A stretch of DNA of 64,000 bases from Eonycteris spelaea (Eukaryota > Chordata > Mammalia > Chiroptera > Pteropodidae): NCBI GenBank assembly GCA_003508835.1, contig PUFA01000311.1:248001-312000 (forward strand). The letters are read 5' to 3'. Each line of letters opens with the position of its first letter. Positions within the stretch are counted from its first letter, which is position 1. Under the pieces are notes generated by a model, which saw only the letters and a list, made by a program, of their open reading frames with translations, was not told the DNA's origin and searched no databases. The translations under genes were made by a program, and so were the position numbers. Of this stretch, positions 24,099 through 35,420 are shown piece by piece.

Positions 24099-24379
24099 TT
24101 CTTATATGGTGCACACTTTGTGTTTGGCATTTGCATACATGTTCAAGCCATTTCAGAACTCTGATAAAATTTTTTAAATGAGCATCTTACTTATGCTTTG
24201 TGCTGGTGCTAGAATGAGATCTGAGTCCTACCTGCCTCTTGGTTAGCCAGATATATTTCATAATTTAAGACCACTGAACTCTGCTACCAATGCCCCTGAA
24301 TTAGGTAGCTTACTGGGTATAAATCTGAATTCTCTTCTGACCACATTCTTGGAGACAGCAATAGCTATAATCTTAAGTG

Positions 24380-24850
24380 CAAATCTAGCCTAATGGCTAA
24401 GAACTTGGATTTCGGTCAGTCATGGGTTCGTGTTCCAGCTCTACCATTTACTAGATGCGTGGCCTTGAGTAAATCCTTGAAGGTTTCTGAAAAACTGTCC
24501 TCACATAGAAAACGGTACAAAAGTTCTTCTTCTTTTTTTAATCCAATTGCCTGCAAGGTAAGTAGAAGCTCTCCTGGTCAGGAAACCAAGGTTTGAAGTC
24601 ACTTATTATAGGGTCTGCCCCTTCCTGGCTGGGTAGCCCTGGACAACATTCTCAATCTCTCTGAGTCTCAATTTCCTCTCCATAACATAGGGCTAATAGT
24701 GACTCCAGCACATACCTCGTGGGTGATTAATAACAGCAGAACTGAAAAGAGCCTCCAAGTGTACATCATTTTCACAGGTGAGGATGCTGGCCACGAAGAG
24801 GTTAATGATTTTGTCCAGAGTAGAACCCAGGTCACCTGCCGCTTCATCCT
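24380..24850. repeat. Cluster of three MIR SINEs
   Basis: 24380-24540 (+): ggctaagaacttggatttcgg ... ctaccatttactagatgcgtggccttgag. 24590-24740 (+): cctggctgggtagccctggac ... tctctctgagtctcaatttcctc. 24760-24850 (-): catcattttcacaggtgaggatg. Confidence 0.8.
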
Positions 24851-24859
24851 TTCCACCCT

Positions 24860-25835
24860 GCCTCATTGCCTTCTCTGCAAGATTCTGACTCATCGCCCAG
24901 AAGATCACATTATTTTTGTGCCCTTTTTAGAGCTGTGTATACTGCATGGTTTTCCAACTCTTCAAACCCAGGCCAGCCAAGCATGAGATGTATTATAACA
25001 GCGTCATAATTAAAACACTCAGTTTGACCTTTCCCTGTAAGATAGAAACTTTTTAAAATTGACTCTATCTGGAATCCTAACCATAGCTCTCAAACTAGCT
25101 ATGCATTTCCCACACAAACCACCATCAATTCTGACAGCCACCCACAAACTATTGTCACAATCTATCTTTGCATCAACTTGGAGAATGGAAGTAACTTCCA
25201 AGTAGTTGAGAGGGAAGTACAGAAAAGCAAGAATTGTTAAAAAGATCGCCATCAGAAGCTATTGGACATGACCGCTGTGTCGTCATTAATTTTGTTCACC
25301 GGCTCAGGGAGGCGAGACAAGAGTGAGCCGTTGGAGGTTAGACTTGTAAGTAATCATCCTTTTATTAGTGCACTCAGCTCAATGTGATGGCTCAGCTCCA
25401 TGGATGGAAGGTGTGCAATTAACTTGCATTCTCGCCAGACACAACAAGGTGGATTAGAGGTTCACATCTACTGGGATAAATAGATACCGTGAACTTCCTG
25501 GGTTTATTGGGAGAATGTGTCACTGTCATTCCAGCAAAAGAGAAAGAAAACTTTTCTGATTAAAAAGGAGAAAGTGGGGCCACCGGGGAGAGAGATGTCT
25601 TCTCATCAGCTCTGCACGAGGACTAATTAGGTCTAAGGAGCTGTGTGACCTAGTAGATGTCAGAAACACAGTATTTTGTCTCCACTGGAGAGAAGAAGAG
25701 GGAGTGAGGCTTAAACTGTTCGATTCCAGATCAAATCCAAAAAGAACTCTTCGTAGGGAGGGCTACTAACTCCACGAATGGTTTTTCATGCGAGTTCTTC
25801 AAATCTGCTTCTCTGGATATACTTCCGAATGGACT
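24860..25835. promoter_or_regulatory. Repeat-free interval with homeodomain-like sites (about 25260-25640)
   Basis: No recognised repeat from about 24860 to 25835. Within 25260-25640 are cattaattttg, agtaatcatcc, gcaattaactt, gattaaaaag and ctaattagg. It could be a distal enhancer of GPR139 or of a more distant gene, but conservation is untested. Confidence 0.25.
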
Positions 25836-25839
25836 ACGT

Positions 25840-26290
25840 ATCAGTCAGAGTCCTCTTGGAGGGAAGCAAATCTCATTCAGCTGGTTTTGATGAAAAGCCT
25901 TTAACCAAGAGACCGTTAAAAGGGTCTGAGCAGGAATAAGGGAATCGAGAAGAGCTACTAAAGCACCTAGGAACTAGAAATAATGGGAAGCCTTACCTCC
26001 CTAGGCCTGATGAGGTGACAGGAGGAAACAGAGTTACTGCAGCTCAGTGTGGCCCATGCTTTGGAGGAGGGGAACTTCCAGGAAACAGATGTCACACCAT
26101 GGCCAGACATAGGATGCCAGACAGGAAGGTGGGATACCCCAACCTCTCTCTTCCTTACCTTCCATATCATGCTGACACCTCCACTGGCCAAGCTCAAACA
26201 GAAATCAGCTAGGAAGAAGTGCAGGGGACACAGTCCCCAGTGGCCAGAGCCCAAGGCACAAAATAGTGAAAAATAAACAATGGCAAGTGA
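25840..26290. repeat. Ancient interspersed repeat, family unassigned
   Basis: tatcagtcagagtcctcttggagg ... ctaggcctgatgaggtgacagg ... aggggacacagtccccagtggcc has the feel of a dispersed MaLR/L1-associated family I have seen repeatedly but cannot name with confidence. Confidence 0.4.
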
Positions 26291-26309
26291 GACAGAAAGG
26301 AACTGTGGA

Positions 26310-27355
26310 TGAACCATCAACGTGAGACCCTTATTCACTTATCGCTGGATGCTGGAGGAGATCTTAGAAATTATGTCACTCAAATATCAAAAAGGAAAGC
26401 TAAGGCCCAGAAGATCACCTCGCCCAAAGTCACACAACCTGATGTGGACAGGCCCTCTTTCCAATGATTTTCCAGCACATTTCCAGCACCTTCACAAGCT
26501 TGCTTTCCAACCTTCGCGGTTAGAAATTTCTTTTACTAATCCTCAGTATCTCCAATGACAAGACCATGAACTTGAACACAGTTAGGGAAGAAATAAAGAG
26601 ACTCAAGAGGGTGGACACTCATTTAACAACCACATGTACCAGGCACTCACTCCCATGGCGATTCATTTACCTGACTAATACGTATTGAAATGTACTATGT
26701 GCCAGGATCCATTCTAAGCATAGTGACTCATCAGTTAACAAGACAGACAGAAACCCTGCCCTTGTGGCACTTACTAATAGGAGAGACAATACACGAGGAA
26801 GCAAATAAGATAACTGCAGAGAGGGGTTAAGTTCTGGGAAATAAATGAGAGAAAGTGGCAGGGGACAGGCAGAAACAACACAGACGAGCCAAACAGAGAA
26901 GTCTTTTGAGAAGGTGGCAACAGAACTGGATCCCGAATTAAAGGAGACAGCCACACAAGGAGCATTCCAGGCCAAGGAACTGAGAGGGACAAAGTCTTTG
27001 GAACGGAATGATCTCCGATGCTTGTGGAACAAACAGAAGGCTAGTATTGCTGAAGTTAGTGACTCAGGGGAGCATGGTATGGAAGAAGGCAGGGAGGGGT
27101 GTGCGGGAGCAAACTCGTGTTGAGGTCTGTGGGCCCTGGTGAGGAACGGGTGAGAAACCGCTGGGGGAAGAAGAAACTGCTGTGGTCTTTTTCACCCATC
27201 ACAACTCGTGGAGGGAATGGTCTCACCTCCACTTTTCACACGAGGAACCTGAGTCTTCGGGGGAGGAACTAAGCTTGCTCAGGGTCGCAGCGGGCCATCT
27301 GTGAGTTGGTACCGAAGCCCAGGCCTCTCTGACTCCGAGTCACTTTGTCTGACAT
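26310..27355 (-). repeat. MIR (-), long L2 (-), MIR (-)
   Basis: 26310-26470: diverged antisense MIR (gctaaggcccagaagatcacctcgccc). 26660-27130: extended antisense L2 (tgtactatgtgccaggatcc, tggcacttactaataggagag, gagcattccaggccaagg). 27205-27355: antisense MIR (ttttcacacgaggaacctgagtc). Confidence 0.75.
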
Positions 27356-27665
27356 CTTTTCCTTGACGTCCCACACGCTCTCTCCTGAATTAGCAGCTTG
27401 TTCCCATTAGCCTTTTCATCATGCAAGGTTGATATTTGGGCTAAAGCCACCCTCTGGTCTCACTAATGAGGAGTCAGGAATCATCAGTTCATAATATCAC
27501 GTGGTTCTATTTCATGACCCAATTCACGTGTCTGACAAAATTCAACAGGGTATCAGCCCCACGAGATGGCAGATGAAATAACAGACTCTACAGGCCACTA
27601 AAGCATTGAAAAGGCATATACTTTTTAAAACTTTTAGCCCAATCCTCAATAATATTTTCAAATCC

Positions 27666-27685
27666 TTTTTTTTTTTTTTTTTTTT
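27666..27685. repeat. Poly(T) run
   Basis: Twenty or so T residues in intergenic DNA. No attached retroelement is recognised. Confidence 0.9.
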
Positions 27686-27869
27686 GCAAAAGCATTTTAT
27701 ACATAGATTTCATCTCTTGGTCCTTCCCAAGTTTAGGCACTCGCCTTTAAAACAATTGCCTTGCTCTGTCCAAGGTGCTGAAATCATTTGGGAGCCTCTG
27801 CATTTGAGCAAGGAAGGCAATACACATGTTAAGAAAAATTTTATGTATGAAAATACAGATTTGCCCCCC

Positions 27870-27905
<36 letters not shown>
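27870..27905. repeat. (AC)n microsatellite
   Basis: About 18 AC units with no interruption. Confidence 0.95.
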
Positions 27906-27908
<3 letters not shown>

Positions 27909-27979
27909 TATTTACATGAAATTATTTCTATTTATATGGAACTATTTAAGATAGGATTTCTTACAGAAGTAATTTCCAC

Positions 27980-28140
27980 TAGGGCCTCGCTCCTCAAGCT
28001 AGGGTCCACCTACCGGAGCAGCACCACCAGGGGCCTTGTAAGAAAACATAGACTCACAGGCCCCACCTGGCCTACTAAACCAGAATCTGAATTTTAACAA
28101 GATTCCCAGGTGATTCACACACACGTTAAAGCTTGAGCGA
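27980..28140 (+). mobile_element. MER5-type hAT-Charlie relic
   Basis: ctcctcaagctagggtccacc, caggccccacctggc, ccagaatctgaattttaac and tcccaggtgattc are MER5A/B hallmarks. It is non-autonomous with no transposase. Confidence 0.75.
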
Positions 28141-28420
28141 CACTACACTGCTGCTCTTTAAAAAGGTGGTTTTATAGCTTTGGAAAGCTTTTTAAAATCC
28201 CAACACCTGAGGTGAAATCCAGACAGTATTTCTTAAAGCTCCTCAGATGATTCCAACGTGAAGCCAAGAAGAACAACCACAGATTTTTCTAAAGAAAACT
28301 CTGTATCGCTACCATAATTGGAAAACCAGTATCACCTGCCATAAATACATAGAAACCATTCTTTAAAAGACCAAAGACTGTCAATTCTTACCTTCAATGA
28401 CTGTCTGAAAGTGATGTCTA

Positions 28421-28940
28421 CAGTAGCACCCCCTCATCCATGCTTTTGCTTTCCGCATTCTCAGTCAACAGCAGTCCAAAAATATGAAGTGGAAAGTTCC
28501 AGAAATAAACAGTTCATAAGTTTGAAATTGCACACCATTCTGAGGAGCATGATGAAATCTCACAGCGCCCTGCTCAGTCCTCTGGGATGTGGATCACCCC
28601 TCCATCCAGCGTCTTATGCTGTGGACGCTGCCCTCCGCCCACCTGAGTCGCATAGTAGCTACCTTGGTTATCAGGTCAAAGGTCGTGGTGTCATAGAGCT
28701 TGTGTTCAAGTAACCCTTATTTTACTTAATAATGGTCCCAAAGTGCAAGAGCAGTGATGCCAGCAATGCGAATATGCCAAGGAGAAGCTGTAAAGTGCTT
28801 CTTTTAAGTGAAAGGTGTGTGTATGTATAGGAACAGACATAGTATATACAAATGCAATACTGTCCACGTTTCAGGCACTCACTGGGAGCTTGGACATGTC
28901 CCCATGGAAATTGGGGACTAGTGTCCTTCCTCTTTGTTAA
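28421..28940 (+). mobile_element. Tigger/MER2-type (pogo) DNA transposon, internally deleted
   Basis: 5' part: cagtagcaccccctcatcca, aatatgaagtggaaagttccagaaataaacagttcataag. Before the internal deletion there is a decayed start of the transposase frame at about 28733 (atggtcccaaagtgcaagagcagtgatgc, reading MVPKCKSSDAS). The 3' part (gtatatacaaatgcaatactgtccacgtttcaggc ... ggaaattggggactagtg) mirrors the 5' terminus. Between them nearly the whole transposase is missing, as in MER2-like non-autonomous elements. No function remains. Confidence 0.85.
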
Positions 28941-29159
28941 AAAAACAAAAGCTAGTTTAGGGGCCTACCACCAATACACTGAGACTCTCTCCGTCCCCTG
29001 ATCAGGAAGACCGAGAACACATTAGCAAGGGGAAGTTTTTGCGCAGTGCACGCCAGCGTTACTGAAGGCAAGCGCCTGCCATCACACCCTCTCACACACC
29101 CTGCATGTCACAAGTGCTGTACTTTAGAAAACACTGATCCACTCCGCAGCTTCTTCATT

Positions 29160-29335
29160 TCAGTTGTTCCCAGACTTCGCTGCACTTCAGACGCCTCTGC
29201 AGGTTTTTTTTAAACCCGTGTCCAGATCCCTACCCCCAGATGATTAATCAGAACCTCTAGGAATGGGCTCAAGGCACAGAATAGTCTAAAACGTTCTCAG
29301 TGATTCTAATACACAGCCAGGATTCAGAACCACTT
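29160..29335 (+). mobile_element. MER5-type hAT-Charlie relic
   Basis: gttcccagacttcgctgcac ... cccccagatgattaatcagaacctctagg ... gattcagaaccact, with the terminal inverted repeat sense retained. Confidence 0.75.
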
Positions 29336-29339
29336 GTGA

Positions 29340-30440
29340 CTTGGTAATACTTGGTTGGCTGTAATAACAGAGAAGTTACAATACAGCTTCCCAAATAATC
29401 TGTGATTTGACCATTTCCCAAATCGAACTCTCACAATGGGTTGAGGTTTCACAGGTGAGCGCTTCACACTATTGAGGACCAGGGTGGCTGACAAATCATA
29501 CCCATAAAATCCCCTCACTCTGAGTTTGGAACCAGTGGAGAAAGGGATTCAAGAAATGGATGGGTGGAGATAAAATATCAGCTCTATTACTGGAGGGGAG
29601 GAAGAAGCTGGAGAACCTTGGCTGAGCCAGGGCAATGGACCTCCCACCCAAACGATTTAGATCTGGACTCAAACACCCATGAGACAGTCTGAAACCGCAG
29701 AGAAGACAGTTCCCCAGACAGCCCCGCAAGCAGAGGACAGTCAGAGATGGACCTCTTGCCGCAACTCAGTCAGGATTCCTACATGGAAAGATGGAGCACA
29801 GGAAGAATCCCTCCCCCTGAGGGCAGACTAGCCCGAGACATACAGAGAGAGAGAGGCTGAGTCCCAGGTATTGTGCTTCTCCCAATCTCACAAGTCGGTA
29901 GAAGCCTCCCTTCGCCACTGGGGGTAGACTGAAAGAGGAGGCTGGGAGAAGTTACTCTGCAAATACTTCCGAGAGCAAGGTAAAGAACTCTTAAATAATG
30001 GGCCAAGGTACAACGATTCGAGAGAGAAAATGGTTTCCCCTTCTCACTCCCCTCCTCATGACTTAGAGAACTGTATGAAAGTGCCTCAGGAAACTTCACA
30101 GCCTGCAAGGAGACAGACAGTCAGCTGTGCTGTACTGTTAAAAATACTTAGAGAAAAAAGCAAGAAAAGGACCCCCTGATCTTCCCGGTGCCTCGCTGTC
30201 CTCAAGTCAAAGCTACTAGCTGCCTCCAAAGGTGTACTTCTACCTTCAGGGCCGGAGACTTTCAGCCCTGGTCTACCCATGTCTCCCAGCTGGCACGTAG
30301 TTCTCTAAAAGCTCTGAAATCAAAAATAATTTTAACTGACTTTGATTAAAATAAGGACACCAAACAGCACTTTCAGGAGTGAAAAGAGTGGTGGCAAAAT
30401 CAGACACTTTCACAGCAGTCCCACCCCCAGAGGCAGGCTC
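29340..30440. other. Intergenic stretch, nothing assigned
   Basis: A purine-rich block around 29520-29960 may be an old LTR or internal ERV sequence, but no diagnostic end was found. Frames are short. Confidence 0.4.
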
Positions 30441-30449
30441 CCGAGTGCG

Positions 30450-30660
30450 AGGACGTGTGTCATGCTCTCCAGGCTCGAATCCTGACCGCCTCAGCTGGTC
30501 GACTCTGGATAAGTCACTGCTAGCCTCTGAGCTGCTGTTGTGTGTCATCTGTAAAATGAGATGATACTACTGACTTCCAAAGGGGGTGGTGGGAATTATT
30601 TATAATCTTTTTAAGTGTCTGGAACATATTCGTGTTATTAATACACGATATAATTAGTTA
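30450..30660 (+). repeat. MIR SINE (+)
   Basis: ggctcgaatcctgaccgcctc, actctggataagtcactgctagcctctgagc, catctgtaaaatgagatgat. Confidence 0.85.
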
Positions 30661-30664
30661 GCTC

Positions 30665-31705
30665 CCTGTGATAGGAACAGTAGAAACGCTGAATATTCTG
30701 GGAGTTCTCTGAGAAACTGGGTCACCTTTGAGATGACGAGGCCACTCCCAGGAAGAACGGGTTTAACTATGCCATGTTCCAGCTCTCTCTCTTTTCCAAG
30801 GTAGAGAAAAACATATCATTCATTGCAGTCATCCAGTGACAGTCCCTAGAAAAAAAAAGCGTCAAGGATTTGGAAGACTGGAGGCAGGCCATCCGTCACT
30901 CCATACTCAATTTCAGTACCAAGAAATGTGGCCTCCAGTTTTACCCTAATTCTTTCTCTCAAACAGCCTGCAGCCACTGCTAATCTCTGGAGCAAAACTT
31001 TAGCCTTTGGGGTAGTATGACAGCAGCCACACAAAGGCCACCAGCCCATCTCGTTAGGTTTGCTGTTACTGGCTTCGGTCCTGAGAAAAATGGAAATAGT
31101 CCTGCTGGTGGCTGAAGGTTAATAGAGGTGACCCATCCCCACGATGTCAAGTATGTCTCCAGGGCTCTGAGAGAGAACACAAACACTCCTCAGCTGGAGG
31201 CAAGGGCTTCTTGTTATTGTTAATTAATCCTGTAAATACCTGATTTCTAAGAGGCTGTACAGAAATGACTCCCTGTTGCTAAATGTGTCTGCCTCTCAGT
31301 GTATCCGACTGCTGGGGCGTAGTGACATGCCCTGGCATCATTGTCCCAATGAGGTCTGCAAGGGAAAGGCCACAACCACGAGGGGAAAGGACAGGGTCGT
31401 CCCCAAGAATGAGATCGTCACCGCGTCTGTCATCCAGGGGAAGCAGTCCTCAGTCAGGGGGGAAAGGAACTGGGTGTGAGGGCAGAGGAGAGGGGAGCTC
31501 TGCTTCCTTCTGTCCTGACTTGAACAGCCTGGATGTCCCCAGCAGTCCTCCAGGCAGGAGACGCTAACAGCGGGGCCTAAAACCAGACCAACAAGTTCCA
31601 GGATGGGCCGCTCCTCCCGAGACCCCCATTAATGAGACGGGTGCCTGGAGGACGGCTCCCCTTCAAGTCTGACCATTTCCTTTGGGTCTCTTTGCTGGTT
31701 TCCTG
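30665..31705. other. Intergenic stretch without recognised element
   Basis: No MIR, L2 or LTR signature seen; short frames only. It precedes the candidate exon at 31712 and contains the branch-point-like tctgac near 31668-31673. Confidence 0.45.
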
Positions 31706-31711
31706 CTATAG

Positions 31712-31846
31712 TCACAGACCGTGAGTGAAGTCCCGTTCAAATATCCCATCCAGCCTCAACTGAAGGAGATGTTAAGTAAGAGTGTGACCCCACCCAGGGC
31801 CAGCACAGCTGCGGAAGCAGGAACCCACTCCCGAAGAGGAAATAAG
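31712..31846 (+). other. Candidate unannotated internal exon (135 bp, open frame)
   Basis: The acceptor is tttgctggtttcctgctatag ending at 31711, with a branch-point-like ctgac about 39 bases upstream. The donor is aataag followed by gtaaga at 31847. The 135 bases form 45 stop-free codons (frame starting tca cag acc), beginning SQTVSEVPFKYP. I recognise no protein family. Well-formed splice signals arise by chance in 40 kb of intergenic DNA, so this is only a candidate, and a noncoding RNA exon is as likely as a coding one. Confidence 0.2.
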
Positions 31847-34085
31847 GTAAGATCGGACCACAGGGTGGGGGAGAGCCTGTCTGGGGAAGCAGCAGCATCT
31901 CTGGGGGTTAACTTCTCCTTTCGGTTTGTACATAGGCTGCTAGGGTTACAAAAGGACTTAATGGATGCTTATGTGATTCCACAGTCCAGAAAAGGCGAAG
32001 ATGTCTAACAATCCAAATACGCCCCTGCCTCACCACCCTGTGGACACACAGAGCCACACTGAAGATGTCCTGTTACTCACGACATCCCAGAGCGTTTATA
32101 TCCTGCCTCTGTGTGTTCACGTGGGTCCCTCCTTCAATGCCTCCGAGAGTTTCTGCCGTCACTGCACGCAGTCCCAGTCTGCCAGCTGTCATCCCACAGG
32201 GGCTCCTCCCCGTCCCTCCCCCCAAGTCCTAAGTCCTCCTCGTTGGCGCCTCCCAGTTATGAAGAGCTTCAGGGGACCTCACTGGAAGAGGCCACCAGGA
32301 GGTCAACGAGAATCTAGAGCAGGGCCCCATGCCAAGCAGAGGCAGGAAACGGTCCCTCTTCCGGATTAAGTCACCTTGGTACACATTTGGGGAAAAAAAA
32401 ATGGAGGAAGGTTCTGACTGCGAGTAGGCAGTTCATAGAAGAAGAGACCTGGATGGCTAATAAAAATAAAAAGCATGCCCTGGGTCACTAAAACTCAGGA
32501 ATGCGAACATTAAAACCTTGGCAGTGTTTATACCTATCAGGCTGACGACAAGTAAAAGACACAGACACCTCAAGTGCCAGGCAGACATGGAAAAGACAAG
32601 GGCCTTGGTGAGAGTGAAAACGGAAGAGACACAGATGCTCTGCCTCACGACCACACGGTTCTATTTCCGGGCGCAGACTCCAGGGCACGGCAACCACGCA
32701 CGTGTGCTGAGGCGCGGGCACCCTTCCACTCTGGGTCATCGCCCTCTGCTCTCCTCCGCTCCTGTGTGGGTCTTGAGCCTTCTCCTCCGCGGTCGGGGGG
32801 CTGGGGACAGGCTAACTTTAGGAATTCCAGTCTGGGGGCCCACCGAAGTCCTCTCGAAGGACCCTAACTCTGCACTTTAGAACATAAGGACCTCGGCCCC
32901 TGTTTCTCTCAGCTGTGGGACGTTTCACGAGAAACTACAGGACACGAAGACTGCAGCTTCCGCCATCAGCTTCGCCGCACCGTGGCCAATCACAGCATCC
33001 AGACCGTGCGACGACCCGACCATGATCTGAGCGCGTGTGTCTCCTCCGGGGAAAAGGCACGAGCGAATGGGTGTGTCTCGCAGGGCAAGGGCGCTCGCGC
33101 TGTGGACCTGGTGCAGGCTTTGGGCTATCACCTGGACATCGTGCCGCGTGGCCACGCTGTGACCACCGTGCTGAGTGGATGTGGCTGTGATGCCACATCA
33201 TCGTCACCACCAGCCTTGCTCACCAAACACACACTGCTCCAGCGACACCATGCCCCCGTTCACCAAGGCCCTTTAATGCGGGCAGAAATCTGGAGTCGGA
33301 CGGGGTTGAGCACCACGTCCAGCGTGTAATCCAGACCTTAAACCAACAAGCTACGGTGTGTTCTGATCCGTGGCCACGTCTCTCTTCAGGCGATAGGAGC
33401 CTCGTCATCAACTCCGGCCTTTCACACCGAAAAGCGGGGCAGGGCCCCAGAACCCCGGAAAAGCAGCCAGAGGCCAGGGGGGCCGTGTGCCTGCTCTGTC
33501 CCCAGCCTCGTGAAGGACCAGGAAGTCCCAGCAGCCCCTGGCGCTGAGGAGAGGACGTGAGGGCACTTCGGGCAGGATGCTGAGGGTGAGGGCAGGCGGG
33601 GCAATGCGACCCAGCTGGAGGCCAAGCGGCCAGGCCCACTGAGGACTCGGGGGCGGGGCCCGCACCCTCACGCTCCGGGTGAAGTCGCGGCTGCTCTGGG
33701 GCGTGAATGGTGCCTGCTGTGTTCTCCACCATGTCCCACGTCCTGGGACACAGCAGAGACACTCGGTGAAAACCCGTTAACTGTCTACAGAAGGTGGACC
33801 TTGAGTAAGACAGAAAGGAAAGAAAGAAGGGAGGGAGAGAAGAGAGAGAGAGAGGAACACGGAGTGGGGCAGGGAAGGAAGAGGGAGACCGTGCTCCCCC
33901 TGAGGGCAGGGAACGGCCAACCTCCCTCCTGCTGCTCCTCCCTCTGGGGGGGAGCAGGGTCAGTACACAGCACAGAGAAGACTCGGAAGACCTTCTGAAT
34001 GAAGGAATGAGTAAACAGAAGAGAGACGAGAAGCAGTCATAAATAACCACACTGTGATTTAAAAGGAGGAATGGTGAAAATCACC
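31847..34085. other. GC- and CpG-enriched intergenic stretch
   Basis: 32900-33200 has many CpG dinucleotides for this window, and the minus strand is open for 276 codons across 33220-34050. The composition explains the long frames, and the translations look low-complexity. L2-like tails occur around 33690-33790 and 33930-34020. No gene recognised. Confidence 0.45.
33808..33893. repeat. Polypurine tract
   Basis: Gaaa/gaag/gggagg repeats with a GA dinucleotide core, nearly all A/G on the + strand. Confidence 0.8.
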
Positions 34086-34089
34086 CTAC

Positions 34090-34370
34090 CACATAGCGTT
34101 TACTGAGCACCTGCTGTAAGTACTCAGTGGATACCTGCGACATTAACTGTCACTGCCATCCGTGCTACAGGCACAGTGCTGGGAGCTTCACGTGGATTAC
34201 CTCACGGAGCCCTCATCCCTCCAGGCAGGACCTCTCAGCAACCCATTTTTACAGGTGAGAACAATGAAACTCTGAAGTAACAGAGAGGCCGGGTCATCTC
34301 GTTCGAAATGACTCAGCGGCGGAGCCGCGACCCTCATCCAGGTCTAGGTGTGTCCGAGGTCTGGGATCCG
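34090..34370 (-). repeat. MIR SINE (-)
   Basis: gtttactgagcacctgctgtaag, cacagtgctgggagcttcacgtgg, cccatttttacaggtgag. Confidence 0.75.
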
Positions 34371-34964
34371 TCCCTTATACGACTAGGATTAATAATATGA
34401 CACTCAGAAGACTGAGCAGACTTGACGGTCTCCACTCATAGGAGATATTACTAGGGTTCACTAAGACTTGGGGTTCTTCTCTCTTTCTGGGTAGATGCCC
34501 TCTTAAGGTGAGGCACAGACATCTGAATTTCTTTGGCCAATGAAATGTGAGCATTAGTGACATAAATCACCTTTTGGCAACTGAAGAGTCACTAAGTGAT
34601 TTTCTGCACACGGATTTCCTGCCAAGCCATTGTTGAAAGACTCTGGGCCAAGCCAACACCCGGAAGTCAGTCACCCAAACCCACAGCGAACTTTTAATAA
34701 GTGAGAAATAAATCTGTTAGGGGACTGTATTTTGGGGATGTTTAATACTGCTGCTTCACGTTGCCTACCCTGAGCAATACGAGGATGACTGTGAAAGGGT
34801 TACAAAGCAGCGGCACCTATGAAAAATGAAATGCAGGGGACGTTGTTGGCATAGAAAAATCTACTAGCAGGTGTCAAATCAACGAGTGAGGTTTCCAGCC
34901 TGCGATGTCAACCCTAGAGAAAAGGGGGCACGAGGTGACAGGTAAGCTGAGTCTGACCGACCCG

Positions 34965-35150
34965 GCTGTAATTCCAGGCTCAGACGACCACCAGCCGGGT
35001 GGCCCCAGCCTCTCCGAGCCAGTTTTCTCATCCGTAACACGGGACCGACAGCGACACTAGCCTCGCAGGAGTTTTAAATGGCACTGCACACATAAAGCAC
35101 TCAACAGTACCTGGCACAGGTACGTCCTCCAGAAATGTAACAGTATGACT
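34965..35150 (+). repeat. MIR SINE (+)
   Basis: cagcctctccgagccagttttctcatccgtaacacggg and taaagcactcaacagtacctggcacagg. Confidence 0.8.
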
Positions 35151-35214
35151 GAAGGAGGAGGGACGAGTCACCGGCAGGAGTGAAGAGCACGGCCCTCCCC
35201 CTCCTGACAATGCC

Positions 35215-35420
35215 CTGCGAATTCTTGGGGGTTAACCCGAGACGTGCGTGCACACGGCCGCACGCGCGGGCACTCAGGGCCCCGTCCGCTGCCCTTCGAT
35301 TCCTCTCCCAAGGCAGCGTGGAGACGGAGCCTGCCGACTGTGCAGCCCTAATTGCATTTCTGCCTGCGAGAGGGCCTGGTGCAGAGCACCTGCCGTCCGG
35401 CGCTACGTGACAGGAGGGCT
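35215..35420. other. CpG-rich patch, intergenic
   Basis: gacgtgcgtgcacacggccgcacgcgcgggc and flanks hold roughly 16 CpG in about 180 bases. Next to it is ccctaattgcatttctgcct. It could be a small CpG island or a regulatory element. No promoter motif is evident. Confidence 0.35.

Larger units (their letters stand above)
20709..24115 (+). other. GPR139: Probable 3'UTR of GPR139
   Basis: Non-coding sequence follows the TGA. The region lacks recognisable MIR or L2 copies until after 24.3 kb, unlike the rest of the window, which fits a transcribed and constrained UTR. It contains a long CA microsatellite (about 22010-22083), a T-run (about 22632-22654), a TA/CA repeat (about 23013-23034) and an AU-rich stretch (about 23455-23560) with ATTTA-like motifs. 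The end at about 24115 is inferred from the last strong AATAAA plus a downstream GU-rich segment. Shorter isoforms are possible. Confidence 0.6.
27360..27978. other. Intergenic stretch, simple repeats only
   Basis: Contains the T-run at 27666 and AC repeat at 27870. Nothing else recognised. Confidence 0.5.

Noticed and set aside
33220..34050. 276-codon minus-strand open frame
   Set aside because: GC-rich and polypurine-derived composition (Ser/Leu/Pro-rich translation), no homology recognised, opposite frames also open.
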